A stretch of 7,570 bases of DNA from Holophagae bacterium. Its GTDB lineage: Bacteria; Acidobacteriota; Thermoanaerobaculia; Thermoanaerobaculales; Sulfomarinibacteraceae. The stretch is from positions 1-7,570 of the forward strand of contig JAUWTC010000111.1 in NCBI GenBank assembly GCA_030609785.1. The letters run 5' to 3'. Shown here piece after piece: positions 1 to 5,611 of this stretch. The translations under genes were made by a program, and so were the position numbers. The notes under the pieces were generated by a model. That model was not told the DNA's origin. It saw nothing but the letters and a program-made list of their open reading frames with translations, and ran no database searches. Position 1 is the stretch's first letter, and each line of letters starts with the position of its first letter.

Positions 1-227
1 ATCGTCAACTGAACGATGATGCGAATCGACGGCGGAATCCAATTCCGGATCACCGATATCGAGAGATTGGACAGAGCCATCACCGCAATGACCGCCAGGG
101 ACATGACGACGGACGTTTCCAACTTGGTCGTCACGGCCAGGGCCGAGCAAATACCCAACACCTGGGCTGCGATCGGGTTGTCGTTGAACAGTGGGTCGAA
201 CAGCGCTTTTTTGTGGGCGGCCTTCAT
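1..227 (-). CDS. nqrD: Na+-translocating NADH:quinone oxidoreductase subunit D (partial, N-terminal part)
   Basis: Integral membrane subunit of the Na+-NQR complex, which couples NADH oxidation and quinone reduction to Na+ export across the inner membrane. Only the first 75 codons are present; the gene runs off the left edge. The translation begins [20 protein letters not shown] and continues with [16 protein letters not shown], a stretch highly characteristic of NqrD (the related RnfE/NqrE proteins differ here), then a hydrophobic helix and the SIRIIVQL segment. The ATG at 227-225 overlaps the nqrC stop in an ATGA arrangement, and AAAGGAG at 240-234 gives a good ribosome site 6 nt upstream. 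This argues for translational coupling to nqrC. NqrD pairs with NqrE, expected next beyond the edge, to form the inverted membrane pair that carries an intramembrane Fe-S centre in the known structure; that is family knowledge. The identification is firm despite truncation. Confidence 0.95.
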   Translation of the reverse strand, partial: MKAAHKKALFDPLFNDNPIAAQVLGICSALAVTTKLETSVVMSLAVIAVMALSNLSISVIRNWIPPSIRIIVQLT

Positions 228-1009
228 GCTGCGCTCCTTTCGGCCCGGAATTTAGCCAGGAAGGGTGCGAAGCCGTCGTCCGACAACCAGAACTGCACCA
301 GGTTACTGACGCCCCGGCCGGTCAGGGTCGAACCCGACAACCCGTCGACGCGGAAGGGGTCGTCTTCAGGCGGCCCGGCGGCCCCCTTGATCACCGTGAT
401 CGCCGGTTTCCCTTCGGCGTCGTAGGCCGAACGTCCCTTCCACAGGGACTTCCAGCGCGGATTGTCGATCTCGCCGCCCAATCCTGGAGTCTCCCCGTGC
501 TCATAGAATGTCAAACCTTCGATCGTCGTAGTATCCGGCGCCAACGCCAGAAAGCCGTAGAGCGTCGACCACAGGCCCTTGCCCTCGATCGGCAGGATCA
601 GGAGTTCAATTTCATCGCCGGCGACTCTCTCGTAGATCAGCGCCTTCAGAGGCAACCGCGTGATGCCTGCCCTGTTCTCCGGAGCAACCCGACTCAGGGC
701 CGGGTCTTTAGTCGCCTTGCGCTGGTCGTAGGTGACGGTGTCGATGTCCGAGTCGAAATCACCGGTCTGAAGATCGACGGCCCGGATCCGAATGTTGTCG
801 TCGAAAATCTGTTGAACCGCGTCGGCGGTGATTTTTTGGCCTTCTTCCATCAGGCCGGCAACGATCAGGACTTTCTTCTGACGGTCCAGGACCTTGTTCC
901 GGTCCTGGCGCTCCTTCAAAACCACCGCCGACGTCGCCACCACAATGGAACAGACGAGACATACACCCGCGGCAAAGCCGATGATGTAGGCGTTACTGTA
1001 CTGCTTCAT
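224..1009 (-). CDS. nqrC: Na+-translocating NADH:quinone oxidoreductase subunit C (FMN-carrying)
   Basis: Covalent-FMN subunit of Na+-NQR, relaying electrons within the complex at the periplasmic face. The 261-residue protein is close to the usual length (about 255-260). It has one N-terminal membrane helix at about residues 8-31 (AYIIGFAAG to AVVL) and then a soluble domain with the family blocks LIVAGLM (about 48-54), [14 protein letters not shown] (about 143-156) and [12 protein letters not shown] (about 170-181). The flavinylation site is DGLSGSTLT, with the acceptor threonine at about residue 228, corresponding to Thr225 of Vibrio NqrC. The usual SGAT is SGST here, a conservative Ala-to-Ser change just before the acceptor. 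The start overlaps the end of nqrB by 17 bp and is preceded by GGAGGG at 1024-1019, 9 nt away. Flavin attachment would require an ApbE flavin transferase, which is not in this window. Confidence 0.96.
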   Translation of the reverse strand: MKQYSNAYIIGFAAGVCLVCSIVVATSAVVLKERQDRNKVLDRQKKVLIVAGLMEEGQKITADAVQQIFDDNIRIRAVDLQTGDFDSDIDTVTYDQRKATKDPALSRVAPENRAGITRLPLKALIYERVAGDEIELLILPIEGKGLWSTLYGFLALAPDTTTIEGLTFYEHGETPGLGGEIDNPRWKSLWKGRSAYDAEGKPAITVIKGAAGPPEDDPFRVDGLSGSTLTGRGVSNLVQFWLSDDGFAPFLAKFRAERSAA

Positions 1010-2228
1010 GGCGTGCAGCCCTCCGCTTGATATTGGCCTGAACGACGAAGTGGTCGATCAGGGGTGCGAACATGTTCATGAACAAGATGGCCAGCATCAT
1101 GCCCTCGGGATAGGCCGGGTTGACAACCCGAGCGAGCACAACCAGTACACCGGTCATGAAGCCGTAAATCCACTTACCCTTGTCCGTAAAGGACGAGGAC
1201 ACCGGGTCGGTGGCCATGAAGACGGTTCCAAAGGCCCACCCGCCGAGCACGATGTGCCAGTGGAAGGGCAGAGCGAACATAGCGTTGGTGTCCGATCCCA
1301 CCTGGTTGAGCACGAAGGACATGGCGAAGGTCCCCAGGGTGAGGCCGACGATCGTCCGCCACGAGCCGATCTGGGTGGCGACGATGACCAAGGCGCCGAC
1401 GATACACAGCAACGTCGAGGTCTCGCCCATCGAACCCGGTATGAAGCCGATGAAGGCCTGCCGCCAGGCATCGGCTCCCAGGTTATTGATGGCCTCCATG
1501 CCGCCTGAGGCCGCCTGGCTCAGCCAGGTCGCCCCGGAGAAACCGTCCACACCGGCAAAATTGGCCGCGATCCAGGGCGCGTCCCCGGAGATCTGGGCCG
1601 GATAGGCAAAGAACAGAAAGGCCCTGGAGACCAGCGCCGGGTTGAAAACATTCATGCCTGTTCCGCCGAAGATCTCCTTGCCGATGAAGACGCCGAATGC
1701 CGTTCCCAACGCAACCTGCCACAGAGGGATGGTCGGCGGGAGGGTCAGCGGCAGCAAAAAGCCGGTGACGAAGAAGCCCTCGTTGATCTCGTGTTTGCGC
1801 ACGATCGAGAACAAGACCTCGATGGCGCCGCCTGCGGCGAAGCAGGTGATGAAGATCGGGAGGAAGTAGATCGCGCCGTGCACGAAGTTCGGCCAAAGAG
1901 CATTGGTGAAATCAAAGCCCATGGCCTGGAAGAGCCCGGTCTGCCAGTTTTCCAGCGGTGTGGCCCCGGCGGCGATCGCCAGATGGGCTTGCCGGCCCAC
2001 ATTGACCATCGCCATGAAGACGATCGGCAGCAGGCCGAAGACCACGATGCCCATCATCCGCTTGAGGTCCAGCCCGTCGCGCACATGGATCGTGCCCGTA
2101 TTGACCGACGAGGGTGAATACAAAAGCGTATCGGTCGCTTCCCACAGGGGGAACAGTTTTTCCAGTTTGCCGCCCTCTTCGAACAGCGGCGCCTGCTTGT
2201 CGAGGAAAGTGCGGAGAAAACGCATCAT
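993..2228 (-). CDS. nqrB: Na+-translocating NADH:quinone oxidoreductase subunit B
   Basis: Large membrane subunit of Na+-NQR, which carries a covalent FMN and riboflavin and lies on the Na+ and quinone pathway. The 411-residue product matches the family length (about 410-415). Visible are an N-terminal amphipathic segment, about ten hydrophobic helices, and the family stretches [13 protein letters not shown] (144-156), [13 protein letters not shown] (168-180), [14 protein letters not shown] (186-199) and [12 protein letters not shown] (337-348). The FMN-threonine motif [11 protein letters not shown] has the acceptor Thr at residue 234, equivalent to Thr236 in Vibrio. The gene overlaps the end of nqrA. 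The start is ambiguous: ATG ATG lies at 2228-2223, and the ribosome site AAGGAGGG directly abuts the first ATG, so the second ATG (2225) has the better spacing and would shorten the protein by one residue. Confidence 0.97.
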   Translation of the reverse strand: MMRFLRTFLDKQAPLFEEGGKLEKLFPLWEATDTLLYSPSSVNTGTIHVRDGLDLKRMMGIVVFGLLPIVFMAMVNVGRQAHLAIAAGATPLENWQTGLFQAMGFDFTNALWPNFVHGAIYFLPIFITCFAAGGAIEVLFSIVRKHEINEGFFVTGFLLPLTLPPTIPLWQVALGTAFGVFIGKEIFGGTGMNVFNPALVSRAFLFFAYPAQISGDAPWIAANFAGVDGFSGATWLSQAASGGMEAINNLGADAWRQAFIGFIPGSMGETSTLLCIVGALVIVATQIGSWRTIVGLTLGTFAMSFVLNQVGSDTNAMFALPFHWHIVLGGWAFGTVFMATDPVSSSFTDKGKWIYGFMTGVLVVLARVVNPAYPEGMMLAILFMNMFAPLIDHFVVQANIKRRAARHEAVQ

Positions 2229-3604
2229 CCCTCCTTCCAGATCGCGGTCAAATTACGACGCAAATGGACTCCAAAATCCTCTTTGCCCGGGCTGACGAAG
2301 GAACACAATGCGAGGTCCTCCTCGTCAAGTTCGAGGCAACCGAGGACCTCTGCGCGCTCGATGTCATCCATCGCGAGTGCGCGCAGCAAGAAGGTCGGCA
2401 TAATGTCCAACGGCATCACGCGCTCGAACATACCGATCGGCACCATCGCGCGGTGGCCGCCGTTGGTTGAAGTATTCATGTCGAAACTCTTCTTGCCGAT
2501 CCAGGAGGCGGCAAAGGCGCGCACTGTCGAAAAAACTCCGAAACCGGGCATTATCCAGCGGAGAAAGTGTCGTTCCCGGCCCTCGGCCAAAGCCGAAACC
2601 TGGTTCGTGTAGCGGCCGAGATAACCCCAGACATCACCCCACGCCAGGCCGCCGTGCAGTACCGACCCCGAGATAACCCTGAGGTCATCCCCTTCCAGCT
2701 CCCCGGCGAGCAACTCGTCAACGCTTGCCCCCATGCGGGTCTTCAACAGACGGGGCTTGGTAACAACCGGACCGCCCAGGGCCACTACTCGATCGACCGC
2801 CAGGACACCGGTCGCGACGAGTTTCCCGATGGCAACAACGTCCTGGTACCCGACGTACCAGGGCAGGCCCTCGCCACCCACGGGATCGAGGAAGTGAATG
2901 TGAGTCCCCGGAAGTCCTGCCGGATGTTTACCGGCAAATTCGGCGATCTCGACCCGAGGGGCATCGCCCCCGTCGATCGAAGATCCCTGCTTGCGGCACA
3001 GATGTACCGTTCCGGCAGTCAGGGTCGCCAGCGCCCGAAGGCCCCGGTAAAAGTCATCCATCATCCCTTCGAGCACCACCTCCGGATCGGCAGTCAGCGG
3101 AGAAGTGTCAATAGCGGTTACGAAGATCGAACGACACGCCTCTGCGGGCGCCGGCACCTTGGAGAAGGGCCGTTGCCTCAAGGCGGTCCACAACCCGGAC
3201 TCGACCAGAAGGGCCCGAACGGCCTCGCCGTCCATATCACGTGGATCCTTGCCGGTGTAGCTCTCGAACTCCTGGGTAGCCGCCGGCGAAACCTGACCAC
3301 TTCTCTCGCTGTCCGACAGTTCGATCACCAGAGACTGCAGAGCCCGTCGTTCACCTCGGTTGATGGCGACAATGGTTCCGGCGCCCGGCGCCGTAAATCG
3401 TACGCCCTCGGTTTTCCGGTCCTCGAACAGAAGCTGGCCGCGCTTGACGACATCGCCAACCGCAACGTGCATTCGGGGCTTCATGAACGGGTAGTCGTCG
3501 GCGACTACCGCGACCCTGGACACTTCGGGCCCGGGATACACCCGCTGTTCCGGTTTCCCGGATATCGGCAGGTCGAGCCCCTTCTTGATGACGTGAACTG
3601 CCAT
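2225..3604 (-). CDS. nqrA: Na+-translocating NADH:quinone oxidoreductase subunit A
   Basis: Peripheral cytoplasmic subunit of Na+-NQR, first gene of the operon and implicated in quinone binding. The 459-residue product is slightly longer than the Vibrio protein (about 446). It opens with the signature [14 protein letters not shown] (residues 7-20) and is followed at about 41-96 by a barrel-sandwich (biotinyl/lipoyl-like) domain shared with RnfC ([37 protein letters not shown]). Other family blocks are HIHFLDPV, the RTRMGAS-like [12 protein letters not shown], the FSTVRAF segment and the C-terminal [13 protein letters not shown]. No Fe-S cysteine clusters of the RnfC type are seen, which fits NqrA. 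The ATG at 3604-3602 has a strong ribosome site GAGGAGGG at 3620-3613 with an 8-nt spacer. The stop overlaps the nqrB start. No other nqr gene precedes it, so the operon promoter should lie in 3605-3942. Confidence 0.97.
   Translation of the reverse strand: MAVHVIKKGLDLPISGKPEQRVYPGPEVSRVAVVADDYPFMKPRMHVAVGDVVKRGQLLFEDRKTEGVRFTAPGAGTIVAINRGERRALQSLVIELSDSERSGQVSPAATQEFESYTGKDPRDMDGEAVRALLVESGLWTALRQRPFSKVPAPAEACRSIFVTAIDTSPLTADPEVVLEGMMDDFYRGLRALATLTAGTVHLCRKQGSSIDGGDAPRVEIAEFAGKHPAGLPGTHIHFLDPVGGEGLPWYVGYQDVVAIGKLVATGVLAVDRVVALGGPVVTKPRLLKTRMGASVDELLAGELEGDDLRVISGSVLHGGLAWGDVWGYLGRYTNQVSALAEGRERHFLRWIMPGFGVFSTVRAFAASWIGKKSFDMNTSTNGGHRAMVPIGMFERVMPLDIMPTFLLRALAMDDIERAEVLGCLELDEEDLALCSFVSPGKEDFGVHLRRNLTAIWKEG
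2229..2236 (-). promoter_or_regulatory. nqrB ribosome binding site abutting a double ATG
   Basis: On the minus strand AAGGAGGG runs directly into ATGATG, with no spacer before the first ATG. The core GGAGG is 1 nt from the first ATG and 4 nt from the second. The nqrA stop TGA overlaps both (ATGATG holds TGA at 2227-2225), so termination and re-initiation happen on the same few bases. The second ATG is the likelier start on spacing alone. Confidence 0.6.
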
Positions 3605-3656
3605 CGGCGATTCCCTCCTCTCCCGGCCTCACAATGTCTCTCTGCCGGGCCGCGAG

Positions 3657-3684
3657 AGGATACCATTTATTCCCAGATTGTGAA
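3657..3684 (-). promoter_or_regulatory. Candidate sigma-70-type promoter for the nqr operon
   Basis: Read on the minus strand, TTCACA at 3684-3679 matches the -35 consensus at 5 of 6 positions. After a 16-bp spacer, TATCCT at 3662-3657 matches the -10 consensus at 4 of 6. Transcription would start near 3650, leaving a leader of about 45 nt before nqrA with the GAGGAGGG ribosome site inside it. This is a consensus match by eye in otherwise GC-rich DNA, so it is tentative. Confidence 0.35.
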
Positions 3685-3733
3685 TTCTCGTACTTGCTCA
3701 AATGTCGGCAGCCATGCAGGCTCGTGAGCCCCT

Positions 3734-3769
3734 GCCCCTTGGACTCGCCGGGGAGGCGAGGCAAGGGGC
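3734..3769. repeat. Strong 36-nt two-part hairpin in the divergent intergenic region
   Basis: GCCCCTTG (3734-3741) pairs perfectly with CAAGGGGC (3762-3769). Inside it CTCGCC (3744-3749) pairs with GGCGAG (3755-3760) around a GGGGA loop. Only a small GA/G internal bulge separates the two stems, giving 14 base pairs, mostly GC. There is no T-run on either side, so it does not look like a classical intrinsic terminator, and no gene converges on it. The right arm merges into the heptamer array: AAGGGGC at 3763-3769 resembles the TAGGGGT unit and is in the same 7-base phase. It may be a REP-like palindromic repeat or a cruciform between two divergent transcripts. Confidence 0.6.
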
Positions 3770-3776
3770 GAGGAAC

Positions 3777-3874
3777 TAGGGGTTAGGGGTTAGGGGTCAG
3801 GGATCAGAGGTTAGATTCCCTATTCCCTTTCCCCTATTCCCTTCTCTCTGTTGCTTGTTGCCTGAAGCCTTCTC
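3777..3874. repeat. Degenerate heptanucleotide tandem array (14 units in one phase)
   Basis: A stretch of 98 bases reads as 14 consecutive 7-base units without a phase break. TAGGGGT occurs three times (3777-3797), followed by variants CAGGGAT (3798) and CAGAGGT (3805). The polarity then changes to pyrimidine-rich units: CCTATTC at 3819 and 3833, and CCTTCTC at 3840 and again at 3868. CTTGTTG (3854) and CCTGAAG (3861) belong to the last part. A 12-base direct repeat CCCTATTCCCTT (3818-3829 and 3832-3843) has a 14-base, two-unit period. Two degenerate units may precede it at 3763 and 3770. It resembles in form the heptameric short tandemly repeated repetitive (STRR) sequences of cyanobacteria, but the units differ. 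No reading frame of interest crosses it. Function is unknown. Confidence 0.75.
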
Positions 3875-3942
3875 CTGCTGCCGGCGCACGGCGTGATACT
3901 CTGGATTACTACGTCGCAGTCGAGTAAACGCTGGAGGTTGTT

Positions 3943-4473
3943 ATGGTCGAAGTCCCCACCGTTCGAAAAAGCATGAAAAGCGCCAAGAAGACCCTTATGG
4001 TCACTGATGATATGGGTCGGGCTTTGCGAGTTCTGATCGGCGAGCATTTTCCCGCGATTCCGGTGATCGACGCCGACAAACACGTTGTCGGTATCCTCAG
4101 CGAAAAAGACTGCCTTCGGACAATATGCCGTTGGGCCAATGAACAGATCGCCGGCGGGACCGTCGGCGACCACATGTCCCCACTGGTTTATACGGTCAGA
4201 CCCGACATGGACATTCTCGCGGCGGCAGCCGAGTTCCTCACCTGTAATTTCGTCAGCCTGCCGGTGGTCGAAAAGGGTCGGCTGGTCGGCACCATCTCCC
4301 GCCAGGATGTCCTAACCAGTGTCCGGGACTGGCACCAGGCCCAGGATCAGGAGTTGGAGCGGTTGCACGCCGCCAAGTCCGGCCATGAACGCCCTTCGAC
4401 AATCGCCGAGATGCAGAAGACACTGGGGTCCCACACGCGGGAGCAGTTGGCCAGCATTTTCAAGAGCCGATAA
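3943..4473 (+). CDS. Tandem CBS-domain protein
   Basis: A 176-residue soluble protein made almost entirely of a CBS-domain pair. Such pairs usually bind adenine nucleotides (AMP, ATP, SAM) and act as energy or ligand sensors. CBS1 spans about residues 16-66 (FPAIPVIDADKHVVGILSEKDCL), and CBS2 about 72-128 (VGDHMSP, then FVSLPVVEKGRLVGTISRQDVL). Each shows the typical PV(I/V)-(D/E)-x-VGxxS-(E/R)-xD end. The remaining 45 residues are charged and helical, possibly a partner-binding tail; no second catalytic or DNA-binding domain is visible. The ATG at 3943 has GGAGG at 3933-3937 with a 5-nt spacer. It diverges from nqrA across 338 bp and precedes the metallo-hydrolase gene by 56 nt. The ligand and partner cannot be told from sequence. 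Confidence 0.88.
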   Translation: MVEVPTVRKSMKSAKKTLMVTDDMGRALRVLIGEHFPAIPVIDADKHVVGILSEKDCLRTICRWANEQIAGGTVGDHMSPLVYTVRPDMDILAAAAEFLTCNFVSLPVVEKGRLVGTISRQDVLTSVRDWHQAQDQELERLHAAKSGHERPSTIAEMQKTLGSHTREQLASIFKSR

Positions 4474-4510
4474 ATTTTCCAGCCGGCGCTGGCGCGTCTC
4501 TCGGAAAATT
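4473..4510. repeat. Inverted repeat in the CBS/hydrolase gene gap
   Basis: AATTTTCC (4473-4480) and GGAAAATT (4503-4510) are perfect 8-bp inverted arms. Within them CCAGC (4479-4483) and GCTGG (4488-4492) form a 5-bp stem with a CGGC loop. The two structures share the CC at 4479-4480, so they compete. No T-run follows the inner stem. It may be a weak attenuator, an RNA-processing site or a protein-binding site between the two genes. Confidence 0.4.
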
Positions 4511-4529
4511 AATATTTGAGGGGGACATC

Positions 4530-5378
4530 ATGCGAGTTTCGGTTCTGGTCGAGAACAGTGGTTCAGAGGACCGAAAGGATCTGTCTCCGGAATTTGGGCT
4601 GTCGCTCCACATCGAGAACAACGGTCAGAACATTCTGTTCGACACCGGCACTTCCGGCGTATTCGCCGACAACGCAGTGAAAATGGGAATCGGCCTGGGA
4701 GCGGTTGATGTTGCCGTCCTCTCCCACCATCACTTCGACCACGGCGGCGGACTCGCTCGTTTTCTCGAGGTCAACGACCAGGCCAAGGTCTACCTTCGCG
4801 CCTGCCGGGACCGAGGGCACACCTTCAAGGCCTTCGGGTTTCTAAAACGCTTCATCGGCATCGACGACGCTCTCCTCGAACGCCATGCCGATCGTTTCGT
4901 GATGATCGACGAACCCGTGGAGATCACTCCTGACGTCGTCCTTCTGACCGATCTCAGCGGACGGCATCCCCTCCCGAAAGGCAACGATCACCTCTGGGTC
5001 AAGCGCGATGGTCAACTGATCCACGATCCTTTCGAGCACGAACTGGAGATGGTCATTCGGCAACCGAACGGTCTGGTCGTCTTCACCGGGTGTTCGCACT
5101 CCGGCATCCTCAACATGGTCGACGCCGCGATCACACGATTCCCCGACCTGCCGGTCAAGGCGGTCTTTGGGGGCTTCCACCTGATCGGCAATCCCCTGTT
5201 CAAGTCCATGGCCGGAACCCGGTCAGAGGTCGAGACAATCGGCCGGGAGATGTTGGACCGTTCGATCACGACCGTTTTCTCTGGGCATTGCACTGGTGAA
5301 AAGGCTTTTGGCGTGCTCAAGAGCGTCATGGGCGAGACCCTGCAGCCCTTCCAGACCGGAAGCACCGCTGAAGTGTAG
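4530..5378 (+). CDS. Metallo-beta-lactamase-fold hydrolase, COG1237 / DHPS-like family
   Basis: A 282-residue cytoplasmic protein with the metallo-beta-lactamase fold. The metal motif is SHHHFDHGGG (H66, H68, D70, H71). Further likely ligands are H190 in FTGCSHSG (185-192), H217 in GGFHL, and H253 in SGHCTG. The start MRVSVLVENS, the ILFDTGTSG strand (35-43) and the GCSHSGILN block are typical of the group named after the archaeal 7,8-dihydropterin-6-methyl-4-(beta-D-ribofuranosyl)aminobenzene-5'-phosphate synthase. Bacterial members rarely make methanopterin, and their substrate is mostly unknown, so the archaeal name should not be taken as the function. No signal peptide is present. GAGGGGG at 4518-4524 lies 5 nt before the ATG. 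It may share a transcript with the CBS gene upstream. Confidence 0.88.
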   Translation: MRVSVLVENSGSEDRKDLSPEFGLSLHIENNGQNILFDTGTSGVFADNAVKMGIGLGAVDVAVLSHHHFDHGGGLARFLEVNDQAKVYLRACRDRGHTFKAFGFLKRFIGIDDALLERHADRFVMIDEPVEITPDVVLLTDLSGRHPLPKGNDHLWVKRDGQLIHDPFEHELEMVIRQPNGLVVFTGCSHSGILNMVDAAITRFPDLPVKAVFGGFHLIGNPLFKSMAGTRSEVETIGREMLDRSITTVFSGHCTGEKAFGVLKSVMGETLQPFQTGSTAEV

Positions 5379-5426
5379 CCCGCAAGGCCAGATCACAGGC
5401 TGTGAGAGCTCTGCGGGATTGGGATC

Positions 5427-5505
5427 GGGCGGGCACGGGGACCCGCCCCTACAGTCATCCAGGCGCGGTCGATGTGTTCGTAGGGGCGGGTCCCCGTGCC
5501 CGCCC
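5427..5505. repeat. Perfect 26-bp inverted repeat with self-palindromic arms (BIME/MITE-like)
   Basis: The left arm 5427-5452 and the right arm 5480-5505 are exact reverse complements over 26 bp, separated by a 27-bp loop. Each arm is also a small hairpin: GGGCGGG (5427-5433) pairs with CCCGCCC (5442-5448) across 8 nt, and the right arm mirrors this. Two head-to-head palindromic units around a short spacer is the layout of REP/BIME elements. The arm sequence resembles GC-rich intergenic repeats I recall from several unrelated bacteria, but no search was run. There is no transposase, and no target-site duplication is evident. Confidence 0.75.
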
Positions 5506-5543
5506 ACTGTCTCTACCCGAAGAAACCATGCCCGGCACCTGAA

Positions 5544-5560
5544 AACGGACAACGGACAAC
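5544..5560. repeat. Short heptamer tandem repeat (AACGGAC)
   Basis: AACGGAC occurs twice in tandem (5544-5550, 5551-5557) followed by a partial AAC, that is 2.4 copies of a 7-base unit. The unit differs from those at 3777-3874 but has the same period and again sits in intergenic DNA, 39 bp after the long inverted repeat and 51 bp before the next gene. Confidence 0.5.
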
Positions 5561-5611
5561 TGCTCGACGAGCCGGCCGGTCCCCTCTTGGTTCCGGAATC
5601 GCCGGGTTAGG

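Noticed and set aside
191..1030. 279-codon open frame on the plus strand opposite nqrC
   Set aside because: It is a shadow of nqrC; the minus frame carries the membrane helix and the FMN motif, and the plus frame has no plausible ribosome site or domain.
2567..3727. 386-codon open frame on the plus strand opposite nqrA
   Set aside because: It is antisense to the clearly identified nqrA, has a low-complexity Arg/Pro/Gly-rich translation with no domain, and arises from GC-rich codon bias.
3777..3874. CRISPR array
   Set aside because: The units are 7 bases long, directly adjacent and without unique spacers, so this is a tandem repeat and not repeat-spacer architecture.
3895..3900. GATACT as a -10 box for the CBS gene
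   Set aside because: Four of six consensus matches, but no acceptable -35 element lies 16-18 bp upstream, so no promoter is called.
3820..4173. 117-codon open frame on the minus strand across the intergenic region and the CBS gene start
   Set aside because: It crosses the repeat array and lies antisense to the CBS domains; no family signature was seen.
5393..5405. TCACAGGCTGTGA, a CRP/FNR-like palindrome
   Set aside because: It is a 5-bp inverted match with a 3-bp centre, lies just after a stop codon rather than at a promoter, and its centre spacing does not fit CRP or FNR sites.
5427..5505. Intrinsic terminator of the hydrolase gene
   Set aside because: The stem is strong, but neither arm is followed by a T-run; it is kept as a repeat, with a terminator role possible but unsupported.
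5427..5505. Complete insertion sequence bounded by terminal inverted repeats
   Set aside because: Only 27 bp lie between the arms, so there is no room for a transposase, and no flanking direct duplication is visible.
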